Assembly: GCF_009724245.1 (NCBI RefSeq)
Contig: NZ_WNNK01000016.1
Coordinates: 96,454-160,453 of the forward strand
Length of the DNA: 64,000 nucleotides
Direction: 5' to 3'
Origin: Pseudomonas spelaei
Lineage (GTDB): Bacteria; Pseudomonadota; Gammaproteobacteria; Pseudomonadales; Pseudomonadaceae
The translations under genes were made by a program, and so were the position numbers. Shown piece after piece: positions 8,411 to 17,333 of this stretch (the first letter of the stretch is position 1; every line of letters begins with the position of its first letter). The notes under the pieces were generated by a model that was not told the origin of the DNA, made no database searches, and saw nothing but the letters and a program-made list of their open reading frames with translations.

Positions 8411-10452
8411 CAAGCCGCCCTCCCCGTGATGTCGCACACGCCCTCGCGACAACGCTCACACACCGGGCAGAAGTCGGCCCCCAGTTGCTTGGCCAACCCC
8501 ATGACGACCCCTTGCGCGGCAGACATCATTGGAGTGGCCGTGACAATCGGCAACGAAGCCTTTTCACCCGGCCCGACGGGATTCGCCGAGCGGATTACAG
8601 GAGGTTTTCCTCCCAAGGTAATGGGCCGACTGCTGAAGATCCCGCCCGCCTGAATCACCAGATGCTCACCACCGGCCTTGAAACTCAGTTGCGCGCCCGC
8701 CTCGATAATCAAGCTGGCACCGGCCTTGAGATGAATCTGCTGCCCGGCCTCGATCACCAACACTTGGCCCACGTGCATCTGGCTGCTGCCAGTCACCTTC
8801 AAGTGATCATCTGCCTCAAGCCGAACCTTGCGATCACCGCCAATACGGCGATGTTCCTCATCCTCCAGCTTGACGGTACTCAAGCCACGGATGATCTCCC
8901 GCCGCTCGCCTGCGATCTCCAGCCGGCTATCGTGCCCCACGTGTTGCTCCAGATCGCGCTGGGCTCGCAGGTAGATGAGTTCCTCCCCACGCCGATCTTC
9001 CAGGTGCAGCTCGTTGGCCCCCTTGCCGCCAGGGGAGCTGCGGCTGCGCAGGACGCTGCGAGTCTTGTGCTGCGGCAAGGGATAGGGCGGCATGTGCAAG
9101 GTATTGGGCAGGCAGCCATTGATCAGAGGCTGGTCGGGATCACCTTCCAGAAAGGTCACCAGAACTTCCATGCCCACTCGCGGGAGCATCATCGCGCCAT
9201 AACTATCGCCGGCCCAACCCGAGGCTACGCGCACCCAACAACTGCTTTTGTCGTCACCAGGATCCAGCCGATCCCAGTGGAACCGGATCTTGACCCGACC
9301 ATATTGATCGCAATGCACATCTTCACCCGCAGGCCCGGTGACCGTAGCCGTCTGGCTAGCCGCGATACGCGGCTTGGAGTGTTTGAGCGGTGGACGGAAA
9401 GTCGCTCGCCAAGGCGTTGCCGTGAACCGGTTGCGGTAACCGCAGAAGGTGTCAGGCTCCGGGGCGGCCTCCTCCAATACCTGGGGCTGGTAGCCTTCGT
9501 GACGCACGCTGGTGATCAGCCACAAATCATTGCACGACGGATCCGGGTGATCCTGCAATTCCAGAAAATGCCCACTGCGCAGAGCAGGTTGATCACTCTT
9601 GCCCAACACCCGATAACGAGGCTGCTGGTGGCGTTCCAGGCTGCGCCGGGCCAATTGCGCACCACGCTGATGACCGGTGAAGCCCGCCGGGTATTGGTAG
9701 TCTTCAAGGGCCTCGGTAGATGATCTCCCGGTCTGATCTTGCAAACGCAACGACGGATGTTCGAAGTCATAGTCACGCCGCACCACCTGCCGGCTACGGG
9801 TCGACAGGCGTACATCAAAGCGCTGGATCACGCACTGATCCGCGGCCGAACGGCTGGAGCAATAGCGCTGCGCCGGCAGTCGGCGAAACACCGTCTGATC
9901 ATCGCCAAACACCAGAAGATGGCCATCCGGAGTGTGACGCAGGTGGTAATGAATGCCCTCCTCCTCACACAGCCGCTGGATAAAATGCAGGTCGGTTTCT
10001 GCGTATTGCACACAGAATGTTCGCGGCGGATAAACCACGGGGCCGAGTTCAAAGGTATAGGCATCCGCGAAGATACCGTGGTGCTCCAGTACCGCCGCGA
10101 TGATTTGCGGCACGCTACGCTGCTGGAAAATTCGCTGATCACAGCGATGAGCCAAGTAAGCCAGGCGCGGTACCAGGGTCAGGTGATAACGGGTCAGTCG
10201 GCTGCCCGGATCATCTCGTCCAATGGCGTAGATCTGCCCGTGAAGTCCTTCGCCAGGCTCACCGAAATCAAGATAGGCGGGTTGATGGAGAAACGCCTCC
10301 AGATCAAGGGAAGGATGCTCACTGACCACCTGTACATGAACGGAGAAAGGCTGATTGATAACTTCATTGCCTTTAAAGGCAAGTACCTGAAAGTCATGGA
10401 TAACACTTGGAATGATCAGTTTGAAACGGGAAGAAACATGCGCATTAAACAT
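8410..10452 (-). CDS. vgrG: Type VI secretion tip protein VgrG (TssI)
   Basis: VgrG forms the trimeric spike at the tip of the T6SS tail and carries effectors out of the cell. The 680-aa protein starts with the gp27-like region (SRFKLIIPSVIHDFQVLAFK), then the central CDQYGRVKIRFHWDR and CWVRVASGWAGDSYGAMMLP hallmark of the gp5 OB-fold, then GMEVLVTFLEGDPDQPLING. It ends with a beta-helical repeat needle (DUF2345-like). The last 60 residues add a Cys-rich tail (FCPVCERCREGVC) that may be the adaptor-binding tip. I chose the ATG at 10452 because it gives the canonical MFNAH-type start; a GTG at 10503 is also open. No core T6SS genes lie in the window, so this is an orphan vgrG island. Confidence 0.93.
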   Translation of the reverse strand: MFNAHVSSRFKLIIPSVIHDFQVLAFKGNEVINQPFSVHVQVVSEHPSLDLEAFLHQPAYLDFGEPGEGLHGQIYAIGRDDPGSRLTRYHLTLVPRLAYLAHRCDQRIFQQRSVPQIIAAVLEHHGIFADAYTFELGPVVYPPRTFCVQYAETDLHFIQRLCEEEGIHYHLRHTPDGHLLVFGDDQTVFRRLPAQRYCSSRSAADQCVIQRFDVRLSTRSRQVVRRDYDFEHPSLRLQDQTGRSSTEALEDYQYPAGFTGHQRGAQLARRSLERHQQPRYRVLGKSDQPALRSGHFLELQDHPDPSCNDLWLITSVRHEGYQPQVLEEAAPEPDTFCGYRNRFTATPWRATFRPPLKHSKPRIAASQTATVTGPAGEDVHCDQYGRVKIRFHWDRLDPGDDKSSCWVRVASGWAGDSYGAMMLPRVGMEVLVTFLEGDPDQPLINGCLPNTLHMPPYPLPQHKTRSVLRSRSSPGGKGANELHLEDRRGEELIYLRAQRDLEQHVGHDSRLEIAGERREIIRGLSTVKLEDEEHRRIGGDRKVRLEADDHLKVTGSSQMHVGQVLVIEAGQQIHLKAGASLIIEAGAQLSFKAGGEHLVIQAGGIFSSRPITLGGKPPVIRSANPVGPGEKASLPIVTATPMMSAAQGVVMGLAKQLGADFCPVCERCREGVCDITGRAA

Positions 10453-10763
10453 CCGTTGTTGTCCGCCACCAATTGCCACACTGAAATAACTTTCCCTGTG
10501 CACCGATACGCTGGTTGTTTAAATCGGAGCCGAAGAGAAATCCCTGAGCAGCCTTAAGGGTAGCGATTCCAGAGGAAATTCTGGCCATTTGAAAATAAAA
10601 AGGAAGTTTCGTACGCGAGTAAAAGAAGTGTCTTTTTAAAATAAAGAATCACAATCAAAGAGCCAGCACCAGACAACTGGAAAAGTCCTACACTATTCTC
10701 ATATTAATAATTTACTGATAGAGAACCAGCTGACCCGGTTAATTAAGCCAAGCATTTTCTTAT
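10453..10763. other. AT-rich intergenic region upstream of vgrG
   Basis: About 310 bp without a gene. It is clearly richer in A and T than its surroundings and contains several T/A runs (for example near 10630-10650 and 10700-10715). It should hold the vgrG operon promoter and the end of the DapF-like transcript. A short AACC/GGTT inverted repeat near 10722-10741 is too weak to call a terminator. The composition shift suggests that the T6SS effector island was inserted here. Confidence 0.4.
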
Positions 10764-11753
10764 TCAGGTCTCTTGCCGCCGTGCGGCCCCGAACAGACTG
10801 ACATTGCTCAACGCTTCACCCTGCTGCTCCAACCGTACAGGCGCTGTGCCTCCGGGCATCACCACCGCGACCTCACCCGCCCCCACCCATCCCACACGCC
10901 AGGCAGCACAAGCCACCGCACTGGCACTGGTGCCGGAGGACGCCGTAGGCCCTTCGCCGCGCTCGAACACCCGGGCAATCAAGCGATTATCAGATTCTCG
11001 GGCCGCCCATTGCAGATTGACCCCGGCGACGCAAGGCTGGCCAACTCCAACCGGGGGCGCAAAAGCAATCGTCTGCAGCCGCTCGAACAGGTTCAACTGA
11101 TGCATCTGCCGGTTGCTCGGCAATAACGAAACCTGAGGTACCAGAGTCACACAATGAGGATTACCCACGCGCACAAACTGACTGTGATCCCATTGGGTGT
11201 TGATCGAGGACAGGCCCGAAACATGGCTCAGTTCACGACCGTTGACCGACACCTGCCCAGTGCCCACAGCCCCCACTGCCGCGGGCCCAAACTCAGGGCG
11301 TCCCAGCGCCAGCCAGAATCCCTGGATCTGGTCGTACACCGCAGGCGTAACCCAAGTCAGCACGGGTGACAGCGCGTCCGTCTTGTCGTGATGCACCCGC
11401 AGCTCACACCCCTGAGCCATCAACCCTTGATCGGTCAACGCCTGGGCAAAAATCGTCAAGCCGTTGCCGCTACGTTCCGCCAGGGTACCGTCGGTGTTGA
11501 CGATCAGTAGATCGAACGGCGGCTCGGCCTGAAACGGCCCGACCAGCAAGCCATCACTGCGGTGAGCCTTGCCCTCGGGAGGACGCGGCAGTGCTCCCCA
11601 ACCACACTCACGGGCCACTGCAGCCTGTGTCCAGGCACCCCGGGTACGCGCAGCCTGGGCGGCACTATCCGGCACCGCAATGCCATGACTGCGCAACAAC
11701 GCAGGACTCACAACGCCGTAGATATTGCCTCGGGCGTCGTAGAAGTGAGTCAT
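10764..11753 (-). CDS. Diaminopimelate-epimerase-fold protein lacking both catalytic cysteines
   Basis: The 329-aa sequence follows the DapF family from end to end: NTDGT-x6-SGNGL in the first half, RVGNPHCV in the middle, and RVFERGEGPTASSGTSASAV in the second half. In DapF the two catalytic thiols sit in the CGNG and CGTGA motifs. Here both positions are Ser (SGNGL and SGTSA). The protein is therefore unlikely to epimerise diaminopimelate by the two-cysteine mechanism. It may be a different isomerase of the DapF/PhzF/PrpF superfamily. It is translationally coupled (ATGA) behind the FCD-type GntR regulator and is divergent from the fucose operon, so a role in sugar-acid or hydroxy-acid isomerisation is possible but unproven. 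Confidence 0.75.
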   Translation of the reverse strand: MTHFYDARGNIYGVVSPALLRSHGIAVPDSAAQAARTRGAWTQAAVARECGWGALPRPPEGKAHRSDGLLVGPFQAEPPFDLLIVNTDGTLAERSGNGLTIFAQALTDQGLMAQGCELRVHHDKTDALSPVLTWVTPAVYDQIQGFWLALGRPEFGPAAVGAVGTGQVSVNGRELSHVSGLSSINTQWDHSQFVRVGNPHCVTLVPQVSLLPSNRQMHQLNLFERLQTIAFAPPVGVGQPCVAGVNLQWAARESDNRLIARVFERGEGPTASSGTSASAVACAAWRVGWVGAGEVAVVMPGGTAPVRLEQQGEALSNVSLFGAARRQET

Positions 11754-12511
11754 TGCGCCGTCCGCATAAAGATCCGTACCACTTCCTCCAGATGCTTGCG
11801 CATGGCCTGTCGCGCACCTTCTGCATCCCGTTGTTCCAGGGCTTCCAGGATTTTGCGGTGCTCGTCTTCGGAACGATGAGGCATATCGTCAGAGGTGTAG
11901 TGCGCCTGCAATCGTTGGAACATGCTGCCGTAACGATGCCCCAACAGGTGCGCAATCATCAGCGCATACGCCGGGTTACCCGAGGCCTGGGCGATGCGGA
12001 TATGGAACAGGCGATCACCTGGGTGGGTATGCGAGCCTTCACGGTTGTCCTGGACGTTGCGCTCAAACGCCTCGCGAATACCCGCCAGTTCTTCATCAGT
12101 GGCGTGTTTGGCGGCGAGGGCCGCCGCTTCCGGCTCAATCAAGCGACGGGCCTGAAGCAGGGAAAACGGTGGAATCTCGGCGTTGAAATCAACGTGCAAG
12201 TCCAGCTCCGGATCAAACTCTTGCCATTGACCACGAGTGGCCAGGGCCATCACCGGCTCCTGGCTGACCTTCGGCTGCGCCGGTTCGCACACCAGCACGC
12301 CGTTACCGACCCGCACATCCACCAGGCCGATCACTTCCAGGGCAATCATGGCCTCCCGGACCGACGCACGGCTCACGCCCAAGAGCTTGGCCAGTTCCCG
12401 CTCGGCCGGGAGGCGGCTGCCTGGAGGAAATTCACCGCTGTCGATCAGTGCTCGCAACTGGTCGGCGATTTGTCGGTAAAGACGTTGGTTATCAATCACT
12501 TGAAATGGCAT
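11750..12511 (-). CDS. GntR/FadR-type (FCD domain) transcriptional regulator
   Basis: This 253-aa regulator has an N-terminal winged helix-turn-helix at residues 8-75 (YRQIADQLRALIDSGEFPPG, then SRLPAERELAKLLGVSRASV). An all-helical FCD ligand domain follows at about 95-235, with metal-ligand candidates in its helices (DRLFHIRIAQASGN and HRSEDEHRKILEALE histidines). FCD regulators usually repress sugar-acid or carboxylate catabolic operons and are released by a pathway intermediate. It is divergent from the L-fucose operon, and two palindromes of the FadR type (TGGNCTNACCA) lie between them, so I infer that it represses both directions in the absence of fucose or a derived acid. Confidence 0.9.
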   Translation of the reverse strand: MPFQVIDNQRLYRQIADQLRALIDSGEFPPGSRLPAERELAKLLGVSRASVREAMIALEVIGLVDVRVGNGVLVCEPAQPKVSQEPVMALATRGQWQEFDPELDLHVDFNAEIPPFSLLQARRLIEPEAAALAAKHATDEELAGIREAFERNVQDNREGSHTHPGDRLFHIRIAQASGNPAYALMIAHLLGHRYGSMFQRLQAHYTSDDMPHRSEDEHRKILEALEQRDAEGARQAMRKHLEEVVRIFMRTAQ

Positions 12512-12605
12512 CTAGGCTCAGCTCGACTCATGCACAGCCCGGCACAAACGATCAACCCGCAAAAAAGCCGCTTGTTGACCAGGAAGTCCCGTGCTAAAAA
12601 TTGGA

Positions 12606-12624
12606 TCAATGGCCTGACCATTGG
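12606..12624. promoter_or_regulatory. FCD-regulator operator 1 (palindrome)
   Basis: TCAATGG-N5-CCATTGG is an almost perfect inverted repeat and contains TGGCCTGACCA, the shape bound by FadR/FCD regulators. It lies 94 bp upstream of the regulator gene start. A further half site CCATTGG follows at 12632-12638. Confidence 0.7.
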
Positions 12625-12697
12625 ATCGTTTCCATTGGGCTGATCATAGCAAACCCCTCAGGTTTCGCTACGAGCCATATTCAGGCGCTTTACGCCC

Positions 12698-12716
12698 TCA
12701 ATGGCCTGACCATTGA
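12698..12716. promoter_or_regulatory. FCD-regulator operator 2 (perfect palindrome)
   Basis: TCAATGG-N5-CCATTGA is a perfect inverted repeat with the same CCTGA centre as operator 1. It lies 29 bp upstream of the first fucose gene, where it would cover the promoter or block the start of transcription. Confidence 0.75.
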
Positions 12717-12745
12717 GCCAATAATAACAATCAAGGGAGTCTGTC

Positions 12746-13486
12746 ATGGACCTCACCGGTAAACGCGTGTTGATCACCGCCGCCGCCCAAGGCATTGGCC
12801 GTGCCAGCGTCGAAGCCTATCTGGCGGCTGGCGCCGAGGTGATTGCCGCCGACATCAATCAACAGGCACTCGCCGACCTGCCGGGCGCGCAGACGGTCGT
12901 GCTGGACGTCACCGACGCCGCTGCCGTCCAACGCCTGGCCGCACAATTCGGCCCTCTCGATGTGCTATTCAACTGCGCCGGTGTCGTTCATGCCGGCAAT
13001 ATCCTGGAATGCCCGGAACATGACTGGGCCTTCGCCATGGACCTGAATGTCACCGCGATGTACCGCATGATCCGCGCCTTTCTCCCCGGCATGCTGGCGG
13101 CGGGCGGCGGGTCGATCATCAATATGTCGTCAGTGGCCTCCAGCCTCAAAGGCGTGCCCAACCGCTTCGCCTACTGCGCCAGCAAGGCGGCAGTCATCGG
13201 CCTGACGAAATCGGTAGCCGCCGACTTCGTCACCCGGGGCATTCGTTGCAATGCCATCTGCCCTGGCACGGTGGAGTCGCCGTCGCTGCATCAACGCATT
13301 GCCGAACAGGCCACCCGCGAAGGTCGGCAACAGGATGAGGTGTACGCCGCCTTCACGGGCCGCCAGCCGATGGGCCGCCTGGGCACGCCACAGGAAATCG
13401 CCCAGTTGGCGCTCTACCTCGGCTCCGATGCCAGTGCCTTTACCACCGGCACCACCCAGATTATCGACGGCGGCTGGAGCAACTGA
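12746..13486 (+). CDS. SDR oxidoreductase, probable 2-keto-3-deoxy-L-fuconate dehydrogenase
   Basis: A classical short-chain dehydrogenase of 246 aa. The NAD-binding motif is TAAAQGIG (residues 12-19), followed by NCAG near 74-77 and the catalytic Ser-Tyr-Lys in NMSSVASS and YCASK. It ends with the TGTTQIIDGGWSN tail typical of SDRs. Within this operon the step left for it is oxidation of 2-keto-3-deoxy-L-fuconate to 2,4-diketo-3-deoxy-L-fuconate, as in the Xanthomonas-type L-fucose pathway. It is the first gene after the operator pair and is followed by the diketo-acid hydrolase, the next enzyme in the route. A second SDR sits later in the operon; which one takes fucose is inferred from similarity, not proven. 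Confidence 0.85.
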   Translation: MDLTGKRVLITAAAQGIGRASVEAYLAAGAEVIAADINQQALADLPGAQTVVLDVTDAAAVQRLAAQFGPLDVLFNCAGVVHAGNILECPEHDWAFAMDLNVTAMYRMIRAFLPGMLAAGGGSIINMSSVASSLKGVPNRFAYCASKAAVIGLTKSVAADFVTRGIRCNAICPGTVESPSLHQRIAEQATREGRQQDEVYAAFTGRQPMGRLGTPQEIAQLALYLGSDASAFTTGTTQIIDGGWSN

Positions 13487-13521
13487 CCGCCCTGCTCTTT
13501 CTAGTGATTAGAGGATTGCCC

Positions 13522-14367
13522 ATGAAACTGTTGCGTTATGGTGAGAAAGGTCAGGAACGTCCGGCCCTGTTGGACAAGGACGGTCAGTTGCGGGACTTGT
13601 CCGCGCACGTCAGTGATATCGCCGGCAGCGCCTTGCTGCCGCAAAACCTGGCACGCCTGCAAGACCTCGATCCCGCCAGCCTGCCTCTGGTACCGGGTAA
13701 CCCCCGACTGGGAGCCTGTGTCGGGCAAGTCGGAAAATTCATCTGCATTGGCCTGAACTACGCCGATCACGCCGCAGAAACCGGGGCGCCGATTCCAGAC
13801 GAACCGATCATTTTCAACAAATGGACCAGCGCCATCGTCGGCCCCAACGACAATATCGAGATCCCTCGCCACTCACACAAGACCGACTGGGAAGTGGAGC
13901 TTGGCGTGGTGATCGGCCAGGGCGGACGCTACATCGATGAAAGCCGGGCCATGGAACATGTCGCCGGTTATTGCGTGATCAACGACGTGTCCGAGCGTGA
14001 ATTCCAACTGGAGCGCGGCGGCACCTGGGATAAGGGCAAAGGCTGCGACACCTTCGGCCCGCTGGGCCCCTGGCTGGTCAGCCGTGATGAAATCGCCGAC
14101 CCGCATCAACTGGCAATCTGGCTGGAAGTCGACGGCCATCGTTATCAGAACGGCAACACCCGCACCATGATTTTCCAGATCCCCAGATTGATCAGCTACC
14201 TGAGCCAGTTCATGAGCCTGCAACCGGGGGATGTGATTTCCACCGGTACTCCGCCGGGCGTCGGCCTGGGGATCAAGCCTGCACCGGTCTATCTCAAGGC
14301 CGGGCAAAAAATCCGCCTGGGGATTGAAGGCCTGGGCGAGCAAAACCAGACCACGGTCAACGCCTGA
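13522..14367 (+). CDS. Fumarylacetoacetate hydrolase-family protein, probable 2,4-diketo-3-deoxy-L-fuconate hydrolase
   Basis: This 281-aa protein belongs to the FAH family, which cleaves C-C bonds of 1,3-diketo acids with a bound divalent metal. The metal ligands show as the E-x-E pair in DWEVELGVVIG and the Asp in CVINDVSERE, and the active-site KGCDTFGPLGPWLV block is present. Its likely reaction is hydrolysis of 2,4-diketo-3-deoxy-L-fuconate to pyruvate and L-lactate, the last step of the pathway. The ATG at 13522 has an AGAGG ribosome site; an earlier in-frame GTG is less likely. It lies 35 bp after the upstream SDR and 20 bp before the dehydratase. Confidence 0.88.
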   Translation: MKLLRYGEKGQERPALLDKDGQLRDLSAHVSDIAGSALLPQNLARLQDLDPASLPLVPGNPRLGACVGQVGKFICIGLNYADHAAETGAPIPDEPIIFNKWTSAIVGPNDNIEIPRHSHKTDWEVELGVVIGQGGRYIDESRAMEHVAGYCVINDVSEREFQLERGGTWDKGKGCDTFGPLGPWLVSRDEIADPHQLAIWLEVDGHRYQNGNTRTMIFQIPRLISYLSQFMSLQPGDVISTGTPPGVGLGIKPAPVYLKAGQKIRLGIEGLGEQNQTTVNA

Positions 14368-14387
14368 CAAGAGCCAAGGAGCCGTTC

Positions 14388-15665
14388 ATGACCACCATTA
14401 CCGCGATTCACGTCGAAGATATCCGCTTTCCTACGTCCCAGTCCCTGGACGGTTCCGACGCCATGAACCCGGACCCGGACTACTCAGCCGCCTATGTGAT
14501 TCTGCAAACCGATAACCCGGCCCTTGAAGGCCATGGCCTGACGTTCACCATCGGCCGTGGCAACGAGATCTGCTGCGCCGCGATCAAGGCCATGGAGCCG
14601 CTGCTGGTGGGCCTGACGCTGGAATGGATCAGCGAAGACATGGGCCGCTTCTGGCGCCATGTCACCAGCGACAGCCAGTTGCGCTGGATCGGTCCGGACA
14701 AGGGCGCCATTCACTTGGCCACCGGCGCCATCGTCAATGCCGCGTGGGATCTATGGGCCAAGGCCGAAGGAAAACCCCTGTGGCGCCTGGTAGCCGACAT
14801 GAGCCCGGAACAACTGGTGCGCTGCATCGACTTCCGCTACATCACCGACTGCATCACCGCGCCCGAAGCCCTGGCCCTGCTGCGTCAACGCGCCGAAGGC
14901 AAGGCCCGGCGCATGGCCAACCTGCAAGCCCACGGCTACCCGTGCTACACCACTTCAGCGGGTTGGCTCGGCTATGGCGACGACAAGCTGCGCCGGCTGT
15001 GCCAGGAAGCGGTGGATGCCGGTTTCAATCACGTCAAACTCAAAGTCGGCCACGACTTGCAGGACGACCTGCGCCGGGTGCGCATCGCTCGTGAAGTGCT
15101 GGGGCCGGACCGCCAGTTGATGATCGACGCTAACCAGGTGTGGGAAGTGGACGCCGCCATCGATTGGGTACGGGAATTGGCGTTTGCCAAACCCTGGTTT
15201 ATCGAGGAACCCACCAGCCCCGACGATATTGAAGGCCACCGCAAGATTCGCCAGGGCGTAGCACCGGTCAAGGTCGCCACCGGCGAGATGTGCCAGAACC
15301 GGATCATCTTCAAGCAATTGATCATGCGCGAGGCCATCGATGTGGTGCAGATTGACGCCTGCCGCCTGGGTGGGGTCAACGAAGTCCTTGCGGTGATGCT
15401 GATGGCGGCCAAGTACAACTTGCCCGTGTGCCCGCATGCCGGCGGTGTCGGGCTTTGCGAGTATGTGCAGCACTTATCGATGATCGATTACCTGTGCATT
15501 GCCGGCACCCATGACGGTCGAGTGATCGAATATGTCGACCACCTGCACGAGCATTTCGAAGAGCCATGCGTGGTACGTGGCGCGGCCTATATGCCGCCGC
15601 AGGCGCCAGGCTTTTCGATCCAGATGAAAGCCGCGTCCCGTGAGCAATACCGTCACCGGCCTTGA
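14388..15665 (+). CDS. fucD: L-fuconate dehydratase (enolase superfamily)
   Basis: The 425-aa protein matches the L-fuconate dehydratase branch of the mandelate-racemase/enolase superfamily. It removes water from L-fuconate to give 2-keto-3-deoxy-L-fuconate. The KxK acid-base motif is seen as VKLKVGHD, and the three metal ligands as D in MIDANQVW, E in WFIEEPTSPDD and E in ATGEMCQN. A catalytic His follows in CPHAGGVGL. The N-terminal region (SLDGSDAMNPDPDYSAAYV) is characteristic of this subgroup. It lies in the middle of the fucose operon with an AAGGAG ribosome site. The ends are well fixed by the neighbouring genes. Confidence 0.93.
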   Translation: MTTITAIHVEDIRFPTSQSLDGSDAMNPDPDYSAAYVILQTDNPALEGHGLTFTIGRGNEICCAAIKAMEPLLVGLTLEWISEDMGRFWRHVTSDSQLRWIGPDKGAIHLATGAIVNAAWDLWAKAEGKPLWRLVADMSPEQLVRCIDFRYITDCITAPEALALLRQRAEGKARRMANLQAHGYPCYTTSAGWLGYGDDKLRRLCQEAVDAGFNHVKLKVGHDLQDDLRRVRIAREVLGPDRQLMIDANQVWEVDAAIDWVRELAFAKPWFIEEPTSPDDIEGHRKIRQGVAPVKVATGEMCQNRIIFKQLIMREAIDVVQIDACRLGGVNEVLAVMLMAAKYNLPVCPHAGGVGLCEYVQHLSMIDYLCIAGTHDGRVIEYVDHLHEHFEEPCVVRGAAYMPPQAPGFSIQMKAASREQYRHRP

Positions 15666-15702
15666 GACAAACTGCAAACTGAATGGACGGAGCACAATAA
15701 TA

Positions 15703-16563
15703 ATGTCGTCCCCCACACCGTTAAGGCTCGATGCGCACCAGCACTTCTGGCGCTACCGGGCTGCTGACTATCCGTGGATCGGCGAGCCTGAAGCCGACCT
15801 GCGCCGGGACTTTGTCCCACAGGATTTACGCCCCTTGCTCGACGCCGCCGGCCTGGACGGCTGCATTGCCGTGCAGGCCAGGGTCGGCGAACAGGAAACC
15901 GACGCACTACTGGATATGGCCCAACACTACCCGTGGATATTCGGCGTGGTGGGTTGGGTCGACCTGTGCAATCCGACGCTTGAACAACACCTGGAGCGGT
16001 GGCGCGACCGGCCAAGGCTCAAGGGCTTTCGTCATCAGATTCAGGACGAACCACGGCCCGCCACCTTCATGGCCGACCCCAACTTTTCCCGTGGCCTGCA
16101 GCACCTGCAACAACAAGGCTACGTCTACGAGGTGCTGATCCGCTGCGCCGACCTCGACGCCGCGACCACGATGTGCCAGCGCCACGACCGCCATCACCTG
16201 GTGCTTGATCACCTGGGCAAACCGGATATCGCCAACGGCCCTGCCGGTTGGGCTGAACACCTGGCGCCGCTGGCGGCCCTGCCCCATGTCAGCTGCAAAC
16301 TGTCGGGCCTGCTCACTGAGGCCGGGCCAGATCAACGCAGCGCCCATGCCTTGCGCCCCTTTATCGAACTGGCCCTGGAGCTGTTCGGCGCCGAACGCCT
16401 GATGTTCGGCTCAGACTGGCCGGTGTGCCTGCTGGCCGGCGAATACGCAGACACCTGCCAATTACTGGAGCAGACCCTCGGCCATCTGTCGCCCAGCGAA
16501 CACCAGGCCATCTGGGGCGGTACCGCCCAGCGGGTCTATCACCTTGAAGGAAACTGCCCATGA
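15703..16563 (+). CDS. Amidohydrolase, probable L-fucono-lactonase
   Basis: A 286-aa TIM-barrel amidohydrolase of the COG3618 type. The N-terminal metal motif is HQHFW (DAHQHFWRY, residues about 10-17), later ligands include the His of HHLVLDHLGKPDI and the terminal Asp in MFGSDWPV. This family hydrolyses sugar lactones, and in fucose clusters it opens L-fucono-1,5-lactone to L-fuconate. The ATG at 15703 is preferred, because the longer frame would run into the dehydratase stop. Its own stop overlaps the next ATG (ATGA), indicating coupling to the dehydrogenase that makes its substrate. Confidence 0.88.
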   Translation: MSSPTPLRLDAHQHFWRYRAADYPWIGEPEADLRRDFVPQDLRPLLDAAGLDGCIAVQARVGEQETDALLDMAQHYPWIFGVVGWVDLCNPTLEQHLERWRDRPRLKGFRHQIQDEPRPATFMADPNFSRGLQHLQQQGYVYEVLIRCADLDAATTMCQRHDRHHLVLDHLGKPDIANGPAGWAEHLAPLAALPHVSCKLSGLLTEAGPDQRSAHALRPFIELALELFGAERLMFGSDWPVCLLAGEYADTCQLLEQTLGHLSPSEHQAIWGGTAQRVYHLEGNCP

Positions 16564-17333
16564 ATCTGCATTTGCAGGACCGCGTGATCATCGTCACCGG
16601 CGGTGGCTCGGGGATTGGCGCGGCCATCTCCCTGGGGTTGATTGCTGAAGGCGCGACCCCGGTGATCTTCGGTCACCAGCCCTTGTCCACCGCCTTTGCC
16701 GCCCAGCTTGAACAGGCGGGTAAAAGCCACTTCGTGCGCGTCGAGTTGCGGGATGAAGAGGCCTGTCGCGCCGCCGTCAACGAAGTACTGCAACGCTTCG
16801 GGCGTATCGACGGGTTGGTGAATAACGCCGGGGTCAACGACGGCGTAGGCCTGGAAGCCGGGCGTGCCGCCTTCGTCGAATCCCTGGAAAAGAACCTGAT
16901 TCACTATTACCTGATGACCCACCTATGCCTTGATGCGCTCAAGGCCAGCCGCGGGGCCATCGTCAATATCAGCTCCAAAACCGCCCTCACCGGCCAAGGC
17001 GGCACCAGCGGCTACACCGCCGCCAAGGGCGCGCAATTGTCCCTGACCCGGGAATGGGCGGCCTCTTTGCTGGAGTATGGAATCCGAGTCAATGCGGTGG
17101 TGCCCGCCGAAGTGCTGACGCCGCTGTACCAGCGCTGGATCGACAGCTTCGACAATCCCGAAGCCAAGCTCGCCGCCATCGTTGAAAAAATTCCCTTGGG
17201 CAAGCGGATGACCACCCCCGAGGAAATTGCCGACAGCGTGCTGTTCCTGCTCTCACCGCGCGCGTCCCACACCACCGGGCAATGGCTGGTGGTGGACGGA
17301 GGCTACACCCATCTGGACCGGGCGCTGACATGA
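16560..17333 (+). CDS. SDR oxidoreductase, probable L-fucose dehydrogenase
   Basis: A 257-aa classical SDR with the cofactor motif TGGGSGIG (13-20), NNAG and the catalytic S-Y-K in NISSKTAL and GYTAAKG. The substrate loop VPAEVLTPLYQRWIDSF resembles L-fucose dehydrogenases, which oxidise L-fucose to the lactone with NAD(P)+. It is coupled by 4-bp ATGA overlaps to the lactonase before it and the mutarotase after it. That triplet (lactonase, dehydrogenase, mutarotase) forms the entry part of the pathway. Confidence 0.87.
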   Translation: MNLHLQDRVIIVTGGGSGIGAAISLGLIAEGATPVIFGHQPLSTAFAAQLEQAGKSHFVRVELRDEEACRAAVNEVLQRFGRIDGLVNNAGVNDGVGLEAGRAAFVESLEKNLIHYYLMTHLCLDALKASRGAIVNISSKTALTGQGGTSGYTAAKGAQLSLTREWAASLLEYGIRVNAVVPAEVLTPLYQRWIDSFDNPEAKLAAIVEKIPLGKRMTTPEEIADSVLFLLSPRASHTTGQWLVVDGGYTHLDRALT

